A stretch of 64,000 nucleotides of DNA, taken from the NCBI GenBank assembly GCA_963812505.1, contig CAWEVM010000014.1, positions 62,001 to 126,000 of the forward strand. Direction: 5' to 3'. The position numbers and the translations under genes are program-made. Below the pieces are notes generated by a model that saw only the letters and a program-made list of their open reading frames with translations, was not told where the DNA came from and ran no database searches. Shown one piece after another: positions 18,331 through 27,712 of this stretch (positions are counted from its first letter, which is position 1; each line of letters opens with the position of its first letter). The stretch is from JAMXLO01 sp963812505. GTDB taxonomy: Bacteria; Pseudomonadota; Alphaproteobacteria; Acetobacterales; Acetobacteraceae.

Positions 18331-19824
18331 TCATCCTGATAGAGTGGAGGGCACTCGGCGTACGTAAGGTTGGTCGGCGAGACTGCGGTTGCGTTCGCCA
18401 GGAGCCAATGCAATGGCTGTCGTTCGATCCGGCGGGGCCGAAACGACGGGGGCCATTGCGACGCTTTCACGCTCCTCCGATTTGAAGCCGCTCAGAGCTA
18501 TCATGATCCCTGACAGGAACATGAGGTCAGGGACCTTCCGCCCCAGAGAATTGTTGGTCGAGCAGATCAGCAGAGTCGCAATGACAATCAGCCAGCCGAT
18601 GGGCGTATCGACCCGCCGTCCCAGGTGCCAGAGGAAGAGGAACAAGGCGGCCATCAGGAATGGAAACCCGAGCACGCCGAGGGCGAGGAACGTCAGCAGC
18701 CAGGGATTTTCGATATCGATACCGACGCCGGTGAGGCCAATCTGAGCTTTGAGCAGGCCTATCCGGTCCCCGGTCGCCCCGAACAGCAAATCATGCACGT
18801 TCAGCAGACTGAGCACACGCCACTGAACGATGCGGACGTCGGCGCTGTCGTCGAGGTAAAGGTGCGACGTGACCCGCAGACCGATATCCGTCATCGTCGT
18901 AAGCAGCACGAGCAGCGCCGGCAGGAGAAACACGCCGGCGATGAAAGCCCCAAGAAAGCCAACGTTGAGACGCCGCGTGGCCAGCCCCGACGTCAATTGG
19001 AACAACGCGGCTGCGCCAAGTATGAGAAGGCTCGTGGCCAGCGCGCCTCGACCACCGAAGCTCATCAGCCCAACAACAAAGATACCGAACAGAGCCACCA
19101 GGCGCCATCCGCGGAGCCCCATACCAAGGACCATGAAAAGCGCCATGGATGTAACCAGGGCACCGCTCAGCGGGTGCCCGTAGAATCCCTGACCACGGAA
19201 TTCGTCCAGGGCCATCCTGCCCGGGAGTCCAGTCTCATCGGCGGCGACACCTGATGGCAGCAAAAGTGTCTGTGTATGATCCTCGTAAACCGAGAGACCC
19301 ACGTTGATCACGCAAAAGGCGACTATGGTGTAGCCGAGAATTTGACGCTGTCGTTGCGTGCCAGCGTCCAGTGCGATCGTGACCAAGGCAGCCGACAAAA
19401 AAGTATCGACGTAGACCGCCACCCCGCCGATGCCGAGGCTGACGGTGGAATAGGCCATGCAGAAAAAGATCAATACAACGGACCACGCAAGTGCGGGACT
19501 TTCACGGAACAATCCGGCCAAGCCGCCGCCCTGTCTCCTGCCATAAAGAGCGACCAGAGCAGCAAGAACCGCCACGTAGGTCGCGGGGTGGAATTTGGTG
19601 AGTGGGTCGCCGCCGGGCTGGTAGGAATAGAGGCCAATAGCGTTGAGCAGGCTTCCTGGCAACGCGAAAGTCAGAATGATCGCCACGAAGCCTAACGCAA
19701 ATGCCGCGCGCCGCGAGTTGATGTGTTTCAGGCCGATGACGTCTGCGGCGGGATAAGGCGAAAGCGTCCGCTCTCTCTGGCCAACCGCCATTGCGGCAGG
19801 ACCGATGCCACCACGAAAGGTCAT
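18331..19824 (-). CDS. O-antigen ligase/polymerase-like polysaccharide biosynthesis membrane protein (VpsF-like)
   Basis: 497 residues with about ten to twelve hydrophobic segments spread from residue 40 to about 445. The N terminus and a C-terminal tail of about 50 residues are polar. A large extracytoplasmic loop (about 190-220; LDEFRGQGFYGHPLSGA) is typical of the Wzy/WaaL superfamily, and GRGALATS follows. These proteins join repeat units or attach glycans to lipid carriers on the periplasmic face. No glycosyltransferase or flippase genes are adjacent, so it is not part of a visible capsule cluster. The VpsF-like label is from general resemblance only. Confidence 0.72.
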   Translation of the reverse strand: MTFRGGIGPAAMAVGQRERTLSPYPAADVIGLKHINSRRAAFALGFVAIILTFALPGSLLNAIGLYSYQPGGDPLTKFHPATYVAVLAALVALYGRRQGGGLAGLFRESPALAWSVVLIFFCMAYSTVSLGIGGVAVYVDTFLSAALVTIALDAGTQRQRQILGYTIVAFCVINVGLSVYEDHTQTLLLPSGVAADETGLPGRMALDEFRGQGFYGHPLSGALVTSMALFMVLGMGLRGWRLVALFGIFVVGLMSFGGRGALATSLLILGAAALFQLTSGLATRRLNVGFLGAFIAGVFLLPALLVLLTTMTDIGLRVTSHLYLDDSADVRIVQWRVLSLLNVHDLLFGATGDRIGLLKAQIGLTGVGIDIENPWLLTFLALGVLGFPFLMAALFLFLWHLGRRVDTPIGWLIVIATLLICSTNNSLGRKVPDLMFLSGIMIALSGFKSEERESVAMAPVVSAPPDRTTAIALAPGERNRSLADQPYVRRVPSTLSG

Positions 19825-20102
19825 CGAATTGGGCTTTCAGACAAGGAACTCGACGACCCGCGCTGCTCAATAACCTGCATGTTGGAATTTAATCTGGAAT
19901 GTGCCGACCGTTCAACAGCTCAATGCCATGGTAGTTCCACGTTACGCCTATTTGATGAGTTGGTCTGTTCTCTCGCAACTCGGTGGTATCGACCGGACGA
20001 CCGTACGTACCGGCGATTGCATACCTTGGTGTCGCGCCCTTCCAAAGCGTCGACCAGGAAGAGATTACCTAGATCCTTCGGATCGCTCGTGAGGCGAGTG
20101 CA

Positions 20103-21260
20103 CTACCGCCACGCCTTCAGACGCGCTGCCGCCTCGCTCATATCTGCCTCCGGGCCGCAATATGAGAAGCGGAGAAAGCGGCTGCCACGTGCCTGGTCGA
20201 AATCAATACCAGGCGTTAACGCGATCCCGACTTCTGCCAGCACCCGCGCGCAGAACGCCGCGCTGTCATTCGACCGATCGGCGATATCTGCGAACAGGTA
20301 GAACGCTCCCTCGGCGGGCGACAGGCGGGTGAACCCAGCCTCTGGCAATGCTCCCAGCAGATGATCGCGCGAACGCCGATAACGCGCGACGTTCGCGGCA
20401 AGTTCGGCATGACAGTCGAAAGCCGCCTCGGCAGCGATCTGTGAAATATGTGGAGCGCTGATGAACAGGTTCTGCGCCAGGCGCTCGACCGGGCGTATAA
20501 GGTCGTCTGGCAAGACCAGCCATCCGATCCGCCAGCCAGTCATCGAGAAATACTTCGAAAAGCTGTTGACCACCACCGCTGTCTGGCTGACTGAAGCTGC
20601 CGACGCGATCGGACTCTCGTAATTCAACCCATGATAGATTTCGTCGCTGATCAGCCGCACGCCCGCGTCATTGCACCAAGTGGCGATCGCGGTCAGTTCG
20701 TCGGGATGCAGCATGGTGCCGGCGGGATTGCTCGGGCTGGCGACGATCAGCCCGTCGGGCGGCGGATCGAGCCTTTCCAGCATGGCGAGACTCGGCTGGA
20801 ACCGCGTGTCAGGACCGGCTTCTAGAACCACCGGTTGCATGCCCAACGCCGTCAGGATGTTCACATAGGGCGGGTAGTATGGCGAGGTCAGCACCACGCG
20901 ATCGCCCGGGTCAAACGCCGCCAGGAAAGCCAGCGGAAAGCCGCCCGAGGCACCGACCGTGACGGCAATCCGCTCCAATGGCACGTCCAGGTCATACCAG
21001 TCGCGGTAATGTGCCGCGATGCGCTCGCGGAGCGAGCGCTGCCCGAATGCCTCCGTGTACCCCAACGCGTCGCCCGAACGCAGCGCAGCCATGGCAGCGG
21101 CGATGGCGCCGGCAGGCGCTCCGGTGCCTGGCTGTCCCACCTCCATGCGGATGACGTGCGGCGCACCCGAAGGCAGCGCGGCCTGGCGCGCATTGGCCGC
21201 GGCGATCACGTCCATCACGATGAACGGCGGCGCGCTCGCACCGCGGCCGATCTTCAACAT
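20103..21260 (-). CDS. Pyridoxal-phosphate class I/II aminotransferase
   Basis: 385 residues, fold type I. The PLP lysine is K236 in NSFSKYFSMTGWRIGW. SPSNPAGTML supplies the conserved Asn and LISDEIYHGLNYE the Asp/Tyr that bind the cofactor, and the C-terminal RFLRFSYCG holds the carboxylate-binding Arg. The protein is of the aspartate/aromatic aminotransferase I-gamma type; the substrate is not predictable. Its start is one base from the stop of the small secreted protein upstream, so it is the third gene of an operon with the gamma-glutamyltransferase-like lipoprotein. Confidence 0.92.
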   Translation of the reverse strand: MLKIGRGASAPPFIVMDVIAAANARQAALPSGAPHVIRMEVGQPGTGAPAGAIAAAMAALRSGDALGYTEAFGQRSLRERIAAHYRDWYDLDVPLERIAVTVGASGGFPLAFLAAFDPGDRVVLTSPYYPPYVNILTALGMQPVVLEAGPDTRFQPSLAMLERLDPPPDGLIVASPSNPAGTMLHPDELTAIATWCNDAGVRLISDEIYHGLNYESPIASAASVSQTAVVVNSFSKYFSMTGWRIGWLVLPDDLIRPVERLAQNLFISAPHISQIAAEAAFDCHAELAANVARYRRSRDHLLGALPEAGFTRLSPAEGAFYLFADIADRSNDSAAFCARVLAEVGIALTPGIDFDQARGSRFLRFSYCGPEADMSEAAARLKAWR

Positions 21261-21261
21261 G

Positions 21262-21573
21262 TCAGTTGTAGAACTTGATACTGTCCGCCTTCACACCCGT
21301 CTTCGTCTCGGTCCCGGTGACCGTCGCGACGCACGGCGTTCCCTTGGCGGTGCACCGCTTGATCAGCCCGTCCTTCTCAGCGGCCGCCAAGGCTGAAGGA
21401 TCAATTCCATATCTCAGGCTCGCCGGTGTACCGATATCGAGCTCGCATGACGTTGCGTTGCGGCAGATGATCCGGCCTGGTCCGACATTCGTGGCTGCCG
21501 TCGGCGCCTGCGCCCAGCCCGTCGTGGCACCCGAAACAGCCACGACGCCGAACCACATTGCTGCTCTGAACAC
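21262..21573 (-). CDS. Small secreted protein of unknown function
   Basis: About 103 residues starting at a GTG at 21573, which has GGGAG upstream and makes a good signal peptide (VFRAAMWFGVVAVSGATTGWAQA). The open frame extends to a TTG at 21600 that overlaps the stop of the upstream gene. The mature part has four cysteines (IICRNATSCELD; KRCTAKGTPC), suggesting two disulfides in the periplasm. I do not recognise the family. It sits between a gamma-glutamyltransferase-like lipoprotein and an aminotransferase with essentially no spacing, so all three are likely one transcript. Confidence 0.7.
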   Translation of the reverse strand: MFRAAMWFGVVAVSGATTGWAQAPTAATNVGPGRIICRNATSCELDIGTPASLRYGIDPSALAAAEKDGLIKRCTAKGTPCVATVTGTETKTGVKADSIKFYN

Positions 21574-21596
21574 GTCTTTGCGTACTCCCCTGAAGC

Positions 21597-23063
21597 TCAA
21601 CTACCGCCGGCCGCGAGACCGGATTCGCGTGGATCGGTGGCCCAGGCGCAGGAGCCATTCTCGCCCGGCAGATAGTTGAAGCACGAGATGACGTTGGCGC
21701 GCCCCGGATCAGGCACCTCCGCGGCCATGGGCCGATTGGTGCGCAGGGCATTCAGCATCCCGACCGCTACCGCCATCGGTGCTCCTTGCTGGCCCGAGCC
21801 GCCGACCGCCGCGCGGAAGGCATGGACATTGTCATTCCAGGCGATCGCCGCCGAGTACAGCGGTGGAGCTACCGCGGCAGGCGATGCGGCAAGCAGAACG
21901 CCCAGACCAGGCAGGATCCGGCCGGTGCCGAACAGGTTGTCCATGCTGAGCGAACACACGACCGCGTTGCCGTTCTTATCGAGGGTCGCAAAGCTGGTGG
22001 AGGCCGGCAACGGGGGCAGGGCCGTGACCGTCAGGTCCGTTGCGGTCAGCAGGCTCTGGGCATCCGCGCCACCTTGCCGCCAGCGCTCCGCCACGGCGAG
22101 CGAGCGGGCAGCCGCGGTGCCAAGCGCTGATGGATCGCGCTGAAGCGTCTCGAAGGCTGCAGCGGCGGCCAGGCCGCCATCCGCGGGTGGTGGAAGGAAA
22201 GCGACCTTGTCGCGCCGGTTCGGCAGCACGATGGCGGGCGCCATTTTGGGCAACGCTCCGTTCAGGTCCGCCAGCGCCAGCGGGCCACCGGCGAGCGGCG
22301 ATGCCTGCACAATCCGGCGAGCCAGTGCACCGGTATAGAGGTCACCGACACCAGATACCCTGATCGACGCCAGCGTCGCGCCAAGGTCCGGTTGCAGCAG
22401 CGTCTGCCCTTCGGCAAGTGGTGCGCCGTTCTGCGAGAACACCGCCCGCGCATTCGGATCGGCGAGCAACGGGCCGGCCACCAGTGCGATGTCGCGGACC
22501 AGGGCGCGCGGTGCCGGTGTGCCGAAGCGGGCCAATTGTTCGGCCGGCACGATCAGGCTCTCGAACGGCAGGGAACCGTAGCGCGCATGCAGCAAATAGA
22601 GGCCGCGCGCCAGCATCGGCACAGCGGCCGGCCGGTCGGCGTTCGCCCCGACGCTGGCGGGGGCTACCGGGGGGAACAGCACCGCCTCGGGCACACCTTC
22701 GTTGACCGACTTCTTGTCGGCGGCATAGGCGAGGCAGCCGCCGCCGCCGCCCAGTCCCGCCCGGGACGGCAACGTGACGCTCAGCACAAACCCGAGGGCC
22801 ACCGCCGCATCTGCCGCGGTGCCTCCAGCCGACAGAACTTCGCGCGCCGCCAGGGCAGCCCGCGGTTCGTCTGCCACCACGCCCCCGAGAAAGCCCTGCA
22901 CGAATCCCGGCTGGCCCTGGGAGGGCGCGTTGCCCGGTCCGAATATGCTGTCGGTGACGCCGGAGACCGTGTCGCAGCCAGAACAAGCCAATGTGAGCCC
23001 CAGCAGGATGCCGGCGCGCAGCCTTCTTTTTCCGCCCGCCGTGCTGCTCCGTGCCTGTGCCAA
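21597..23063 (-). CDS. Gamma-glutamyltransferase-like lipoprotein, altered nucleophile
   Basis: About 488 residues from a TTG at 23063; the frame is open to 23186 and the start is uncertain. A lipoprotein-type signal (LRAGILLGLTLACSGC) precedes a GGT-like Ntn-hydrolase: VVADEPRAALAAREVLSAGGTAADAAVA is the conserved N-terminal block and SRAGLGGGGGCL the next. At the autoprocessing site the pattern is STSFATLDKNGNAV, where E. coli GGT has TTHYSVVDKDGN. Serine (S355) therefore replaces the nucleophile threonine (T391) and the TTH triad is STS. It could be a diverged hydrolase or an inactive relative. First gene of a likely three-gene operon, divergent from the DsbA-like gene. Confidence 0.8.
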   Translation of the reverse strand: MAQARSSTAGGKRRLRAGILLGLTLACSGCDTVSGVTDSIFGPGNAPSQGQPGFVQGFLGGVVADEPRAALAAREVLSAGGTAADAAVALGFVLSVTLPSRAGLGGGGGCLAYAADKKSVNEGVPEAVLFPPVAPASVGANADRPAAVPMLARGLYLLHARYGSLPFESLIVPAEQLARFGTPAPRALVRDIALVAGPLLADPNARAVFSQNGAPLAEGQTLLQPDLGATLASIRVSGVGDLYTGALARRIVQASPLAGGPLALADLNGALPKMAPAIVLPNRRDKVAFLPPPADGGLAAAAAFETLQRDPSALGTAAARSLAVAERWRQGGADAQSLLTATDLTVTALPPLPASTSFATLDKNGNAVVCSLSMDNLFGTGRILPGLGVLLAASPAAVAPPLYSAAIAWNDNVHAFRAAVGGSGQQGAPMAVAVGMLNALRTNRPMAAEVPDPGRANVISCFNYLPGENGSCAWATDPRESGLAAGGS

Positions 23064-23191
23064 TTGCCGCTGATCCGTTTTGTGCTGATAAGGGTGCAGG
23101 CCATAAACTCGTTCCGCGGCAGCGGCAACCGGTGGCCACGTGCCTCGCAGACGTGCCAACTCGACAATCACTCGTCCTTGAGGCAAGACGC

Positions 23192-23923
23192 GTGGTGATG
23201 GCCAATCTCCTTCGCATCACATTGCTCTGCCTCATGGCCTGCCTGCTTTGCCGGCCGGCGGGCGCCGCCGAATTCACGCCCGCGCAGCGCGCCGAGATCG
23301 TGCAGATTCTACGAGATGCGCTGAGGCAGGACCCTTCGATCCTTCGCGACGCGGTGTCCGCAATGCAGGCCGACGAAAGTGACCGGCAGCGGGCCACCTT
23401 GGACGCCGTCAAGGACCGGCTCGTCGATCCGCAGGATCCGGTCTCTGGCAACCCGCAAGGCGATGTCACGATCGTCGAGTTCTTCGACACGCGGTGTCCC
23501 TATTGCCGCAAGCTGGAGCCCACCATGGCCGAGCTGCTGGCACACGACCACGGAGTCCGGCTGGTCTACAAGGACCTGCCGATCCTTGGGCCGGCGAGCA
23601 TACTTGGCTCGAAGGCGCTGCTGGCAGCGCAGAAGCAAGGCGGTTACGAGAAACTGCGTGCAGCGATCATGACCGCGCCGCCACAGACCACGAAGGCGAT
23701 GATCCAGGATGCAGCGCAGCACCTCGGACTCGACTGGCATCGGTTGGAACACGATATGGACAATCCGACGGTCCAGGCACGCATTGACGCCAACCTGACC
23801 TTGGCCCGCACAATCGGCATCGAAGGGACTCCGGCGCTGGTGATCGGCGGCGAGATGATCCCGGGCGCGGTCGAGATGGCTGACCTGACCACTGCGATCG
23901 CGAAGGCCAGAAAGGCGAAGTAG
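23192..23923 (+). CDS. DsbA-family thioredoxin-fold protein (ScsC-like N-terminal helical region)
   Basis: About 243 residues, exported (NLLRITLLCLMACLLCRPAGAA). An N-terminal helical segment (about 28-75; RAEIVQILRDALRQDPSI) is followed by VTIVEFFDTRCPYCRKLEP with the CxxC active site and by the cis-Pro loop GIEGTPALVIGG. These proteins oxidise or isomerise disulfides in the periplasm. I placed the start at a GTG (23192) because GAGG lies eight bases upstream; an ATG at 23198 is the alternative. Divergent from the GGT-like lipoprotein gene and followed 34 bases later by a methyltransferase gene. Confidence 0.88.
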   Translation: MVMANLLRITLLCLMACLLCRPAGAAEFTPAQRAEIVQILRDALRQDPSILRDAVSAMQADESDRQRATLDAVKDRLVDPQDPVSGNPQGDVTIVEFFDTRCPYCRKLEPTMAELLAHDHGVRLVYKDLPILGPASILGSKALLAAQKQGGYEKLRAAIMTAPPQTTKAMIQDAAQHLGLDWHRLEHDMDNPTVQARIDANLTLARTIGIEGTPALVIGGEMIPGAVEMADLTTAIAKARKAK

Positions 23924-23957
23924 CTTTCGACGCTTCGCTTCCCGGTGGGAGAGGGGA

Positions 23958-24641
23958 ATGTCGAATGAGAACGAGCTTTCGGCCCTCGCGGCGACGATCC
24001 GGCAGCTGCCATGGTTTCACCAGATCGACTTCGGCAACGGTCTGCTGACGCCCGGCTACATCAAGGCATCAAAGATCCGTCGCATGTCACGTATGCTGTT
24101 CGACGGTGTGGACCTCAAGGGCCAAACGCTGCTCGACATCGGGTGCTGGGACGGTGCTTACAGTGTTGAGGCGACACGGCGCGGCGCAACGGTGACCGCG
24201 ACGGACCACCACGTCTGGCACGATAGCTGGGGGGACCGGCGCTGCATCGATCTGGTGCGCCAACACCTGGCGCCGTCGATGACAATCGTGGATGCGGACT
24301 TGCCCGAACTGACGCCCGAGCGATTGGGGCAATTCGATATCGTGCTGTTCCTTGGCGTGCTCTACCACCTGCGGCACCCCTTGGCGGCGCTTGAACGTGT
24401 CGCCCAACTGACGACTGATACCCTGATCGTTGAGACGCGTATGACGATGCGTCACGTCAGCAAGCCGGTCATGCAGTTTCATCCGGGCAAGACCTTGGGA
24501 AACGACCCGACCAACTGGTGGACACCGAACCGTCGCTGTGTCGAGGAGATGTTGCGTGATCTCGGGTTTCGGCAAATCCGCTACACGCAACCCGACTGGC
24601 TCTGGCGACGCGGAATGTTCCACGCCAGCAGAGGTCGCTGA
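23958..24641 (+). CDS. CmoB-like (DUF1698) SAM-dependent methyltransferase
   Basis: 227 residues. The sequence LPWFHQIDFGNGLLTPGY, followed by LLDIGCWDGAYSVEATRRGA, FDIVLFLGVLYHLRHPLAALE and GNDPTNWWTPN, matches the DUF1698/CmoB group. True CmoB transfers a carboxymethyl group from carboxy-SAM to tRNA uridine 34. The protein here lacks CmoB's long N-terminal extension, and many short members are uncharacterised methyltransferases of small molecules. It follows the DsbA-like gene with a 34-base gap and is convergent with the GlcG-like gene. Confidence 0.82.
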   Translation: MSNENELSALAATIRQLPWFHQIDFGNGLLTPGYIKASKIRRMSRMLFDGVDLKGQTLLDIGCWDGAYSVEATRRGATVTATDHHVWHDSWGDRRCIDLVRQHLAPSMTIVDADLPELTPERLGQFDIVLFLGVLYHLRHPLAALERVAQLTTDTLIVETRMTMRHVSKPVMQFHPGKTLGNDPTNWWTPNRRCVEEMLRDLGFRQIRYTQPDWLWRRGMFHASRGR

Positions 24642-24664
24642 CCTCGATACACGATCGGGCAGTG

Positions 24665-25102
24665 TCAGCCTTCGCCCGGATCGGCGCTCAGCCCGGCCGC
24701 AGTGATGCCGGCGATAGCTGCGGCCTCGTCGTTGTCCGAATTGTCGCCGGAGATGCCAACCGCGCCGATGATGGCTTGGTCCGCACCACGGATCAGCACG
24801 CCGCCTGGCACTGGCACCAGCGAACCACCGACCGCGTGGGTCACGGCGGCGATGAAATGCGGATTGGCGGATGCCCGCTTCGCCAGTGTGCGAGAGCCGA
24901 GGCCGAACGACAGCGCACCATGCGCCTTGCCGCTGGCGATCTCGAAGCGGCGGAGGCTGGTGCCGTCCTGCGCGGCGAAGGCCTTCGGTACACCACGCTC
25001 GTCCAGCACCACGACCGCGAGTGGCTGCATCTTCTGGTCGGTGCCGTGCTTGAGTGCGGTGGTGATGATGGTCTGTGCCTGGACGAGGGTGAGCTGGGGC
25101 AT
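24665..25102 (-). CDS. GlcG/HbpS family (heme-degrading domain) protein
   Basis: 145 residues from the ATG at 25102 (MPQLTLVQAQTIITTALKHG). It has the GlcG/HbpS PAS-like fold: LAVVVLDERGVPKAF, then GALSFGLGSRTLAKRA, FIAAVTHAVGGSLVPVPGGVLIRG and IIGAVGISGDNSDNDEA. The family includes an extracellular heme-binding protein (HbpS) and GlcG of the glycolate locus. No signal peptide is present here. It is the last gene after pcaHGB, 31 bases from the stop of pcaB, so it may serve the aromatic pathway; its molecular role there is not established. Confidence 0.88.
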   Translation of the reverse strand: MPQLTLVQAQTIITTALKHGTDQKMQPLAVVVLDERGVPKAFAAQDGTSLRRFEIASGKAHGALSFGLGSRTLAKRASANPHFIAAVTHAVGGSLVPVPGGVLIRGADQAIIGAVGISGDNSDNDEAAAIAGITAAGLSADPGEG

Positions 25103-25133
25103 GGCGAGTATCCTGCTGTGCGGATGCAATACT

Positions 25134-26486
25134 TCAGTGCACAGTTTGCGCCAATTGTAGGACGCGGTCGATGAACGCATCGGCGCTGCCGAGGTAATTC
25201 GCCGGATCCGTCAGCCGCTCGATCGCCGCGCGATCAAGCCAACTCGCCACACCGGCATCGCGTGCCAGCGCCTCGGCGAGCGGAATACGCTCGGCCAGTG
25301 CGATGTCGCAGGCGTGCTTCACCACGTGATGCGCTTCGCCGCGGCCAACATGCGAAGCAAGCCCCATCATCACCGCCTCTGAGACGATCAGCCCGCCGGT
25401 CACGTCGAGGTTGCGTCGCATGCGCTGTGCGTCGATCACCATGCCTCCCGCAATCGTGCCAGCATGCTGCAATGCGCCGTGCGTCAGCACGAAGGCCTGC
25501 GGCAAGGCCAGCAGTTCTGCCTGCCAAGGCCCGGTCGCGCGTTCGTGGTCGGCGGCCATGGCGCCGAACATCACCGGCATCAGCGCGTGCACGGTGCGCG
25601 CGGCCGCCAGGATGTACTCGCTGGCGATCGGGTTGCGCTTCTGCGGCATGGTGGAGGACGAGCCGCGCCCGGCGACGTACGGTTCCGCCAACTCGCCGAC
25701 CTCGGTCTGCGCGAGTAGGATCACGTCAGTCGCGAGCTTCGCCAGACTTCCGCATATCAGACCAAGAAAGGCGATCGTCTCGGCAAGGCTATCGCGGCTG
25801 ACATGCCACGGTGCGGCAGGTGCAGCGAGGTCGAGTTCAGCGGCGAGGCCTTCCATCACCGCAATGCCCTGATCCCCGAGCGATGCAAGCGTGCCCGCGG
25901 CGCCGGCGAAGCTGACCTGCTCGACGCGGGAGCGGACTGCGTCGAGACGATGGACATGTGTGATCAACGGCTGCGCCCACACCGCGCACTTCAGCCCGAA
26001 TGTCGTCGGCAAAGCTTGCTGCAGATGCGTGCGCCCGGCCATCACGGTGTGGCGGTGCCTGTCCGCCTGCATCGCCAACGCAGCGATCATGGCTTTCAGT
26101 GAGGCGCGGATCAGGGCAAGGCCCTCGCGCACCTGCAGGACGGTCGCGGTGTCCATGATGTCCTGGGTGGTGGCGCCCCAATGCGTCCATCCGCCAGCTT
26201 CGCCCGCAGCATGCGACAATCCGGCGACCAAGCCGACCACCGGATAACCAACATTGCGTGTGCTTGCCGCGAGCTCATCGGTGCGGAGGTTCTCGACCCG
26301 TGCCGCACTGGTGATCGCTGCGGCGGCGTCTGCCGGGATTATGCCGAGCCTCGCCTGCACTCGCGCGAGCGCGGCTTCGACATCGAGCATGCGCTGGAAA
26401 TACGCCCGCTCGTCGAACACCGCGCGCATCGCGTCGCTGCCGTAGAGCGTGCCGAGGATCGGGCCATCGGCGGGATTGGTGGGCAT
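25134..26486 (-). CDS. pcaB: 3-carboxy-cis,cis-muconate cycloisomerase
   Basis: 450 residues of the fumarase/aspartase superfamily. Conserved blocks are HWGATTQDIMDTA, AGRTHLQQALP and the signature GRGSSSTMPQKRNP. Adenylosuccinate lyase has the same fold, but the position directly after the protocatechuate dioxygenase genes and the C-terminal domain length fit PcaB. The enzyme converts carboxymuconate to carboxymuconolactone, the second step of the protocatechuate branch of the beta-ketoadipate pathway. Its ATG shares one base with the stop of pcaG. pcaC, pcaD and a pca regulator are not seen in this window. Confidence 0.9.
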   Translation of the reverse strand: MPTNPADGPILGTLYGSDAMRAVFDERAYFQRMLDVEAALARVQARLGIIPADAAAAITSAARVENLRTDELAASTRNVGYPVVGLVAGLSHAAGEAGGWTHWGATTQDIMDTATVLQVREGLALIRASLKAMIAALAMQADRHRHTVMAGRTHLQQALPTTFGLKCAVWAQPLITHVHRLDAVRSRVEQVSFAGAAGTLASLGDQGIAVMEGLAAELDLAAPAAPWHVSRDSLAETIAFLGLICGSLAKLATDVILLAQTEVGELAEPYVAGRGSSSTMPQKRNPIASEYILAAARTVHALMPVMFGAMAADHERATGPWQAELLALPQAFVLTHGALQHAGTIAGGMVIDAQRMRRNLDVTGGLIVSEAVMMGLASHVGRGEAHHVVKHACDIALAERIPLAEALARDAGVASWLDRAAIERLTDPANYLGSADAFIDRVLQLAQTVH

Positions 26487-27007
26487 CAGATATCGAGGAA
26501 CACCGTCTCGCCGTCACCTTGCAGCCGAACATCCATCCGCCACGTCGCTGCACCCGCGGGTCGCGCAATCAGCGTGCTACGCCGCGCCGGTTCCTCGATC
26601 GACATCAGCAGCGGATCGGTCTCGTTCAGCTTCTCGCCCTGGAAATACGCCCGCGTCACCAGCCCACGCATCAGGCCGCGCGACAGGATGCACAGCGCGA
26701 TATGCGGTGCCTGCTGTGCATTGCCGCGTCCCGCCACCGGCCCGGGCTTCACCGTGACGAACCGATAGTTCCCGGCACTATCAGTGTTGCTGCGACCAAA
26801 CCCAGTGAAACTGTCGGAAGCCGGCGGATCAGACTGCCAGATTTCCACGCAGGCGTCGGCGCACGGCTTGCCGTCACCATCCAGCACCGCACCTGTCAGT
26901 GTGATCTTCTCCCCCTGCGCACCGAACCGCGTGAGGTCCGCCCAGGACGGATCCTCCATCAGGTGCCAATAAGGGCCGACGGTCTGGCTCGCAGTGGCGA
27001 TCGGCAT
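26486..27007 (-). CDS. pcaG: Protocatechuate 3,4-dioxygenase, alpha subunit
   Basis: 173 residues. TASQTVGPYWHLM at the N terminus, LTGAVLDGDGKPCADACVEIWQ and YRFVTVKPGPV are typical of intradiol dioxygenase alpha chains, which are structural partners without the iron site. IALCILSRGLMRGLVTRAYF is the conserved C-terminal block. It follows pcaH after a 3-base gap and overlaps the pcaB start, so the three genes are translationally coupled. The AlphaBeta complex opens the ring of protocatechuate to 3-carboxymuconate in the cytoplasm. Confidence 0.94.
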   Translation of the reverse strand: MPIATASQTVGPYWHLMEDPSWADLTRFGAQGEKITLTGAVLDGDGKPCADACVEIWQSDPPASDSFTGFGRSNTDSAGNYRFVTVKPGPVAGRGNAQQAPHIALCILSRGLMRGLVTRAYFQGEKLNETDPLLMSIEEPARRSTLIARPAGAATWRMDVRLQGDGETVFLDI

Positions 27008-27010
27008 GGC

Positions 27011-27712
27011 TCAATGCTCCATCGGTGTGGCGCCGCGCCCGCGCAGCACGACGTCGAACCGGTAACCCAGCGCGTAGTCAGGTTCGGTAAGGTCGAGGTC
27101 GAACGCCGCGATCAGCCGATTGCGCGCATGCTCGTCCGGCACCGCGTGGAAAATCGGATCGAACGCCAGCAGCGGATCGCCCGGGAAATACATCTGAGTG
27201 ACCAGCCGCGTGGCAAAGGCCGGACCGAAATAAGAGAAATGGATGTGGTTCGGTCGCCAGGCATTGCGATGATTCGGCCACGGATAGGCACCAGGCCTGA
27301 TGGTCAGGAACCGATAGCGGCCGTGCTCGTCGGTGAACACTCGTCCGGCGCCGTGGAAGTTCGGATCGAGCGGCGCGTCGTGCTGGTCCGCCGGATGATC
27401 ATAGCGGCCGGTGCCGTTGGCCTGCCAAATCTCCACCATGGTGTTCGGTACAGCCCGACCGTCCTCGTCGGTGATGGTGCCGGCAACAACGATACGCTCG
27501 CCGATCGCGGGTTTACCGGTTGTCATGGTGAGGTCGACCAACGGAGGGAAATGGCTCGGTGAGAAGCTGGGTCCGGTGGTTTCTGTAACGGTCTGCGGCA
27601 GAGGATGCAGCTTCTGCTTCGGATGGCGCTTGACCGTCCCGAGATAGGCGGGCGCGTCATACGGCGGCTGTGTGCCGGGCGCATAGGGGCGAAATGGCGT
27701 TGGATCGGTCAT
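27011..27712 (-). CDS. pcaH: Protocatechuate 3,4-dioxygenase, beta (iron-bearing) subunit
   Basis: 233 residues. The intradiol core VVAGTITDEDGRAVPNTMVEIWQAN is followed by the iron ligands: a tyrosine in GRYDHPADQ, a tyrosine in RPGAYPWPNH and two histidines in WRPNHIHFSYFG. The N-terminal part (AYLGTVKRHPKQKL) is usual for PcaH. It is the first gene of pcaHGB. The gap of about 100 bases from the dgoK stop may carry its own promoter, but I cannot place one. Confidence 0.95.
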   Translation of the reverse strand: MTDPTPFRPYAPGTQPPYDAPAYLGTVKRHPKQKLHPLPQTVTETTGPSFSPSHFPPLVDLTMTTGKPAIGERIVVAGTITDEDGRAVPNTMVEIWQANGTGRYDHPADQHDAPLDPNFHGAGRVFTDEHGRYRFLTIRPGAYPWPNHRNAWRPNHIHFSYFGPAFATRLVTQMYFPGDPLLAFDPIFHAVPDEHARNRLIAAFDLDLTEPDYALGYRFDVVLRGRGATPMEH

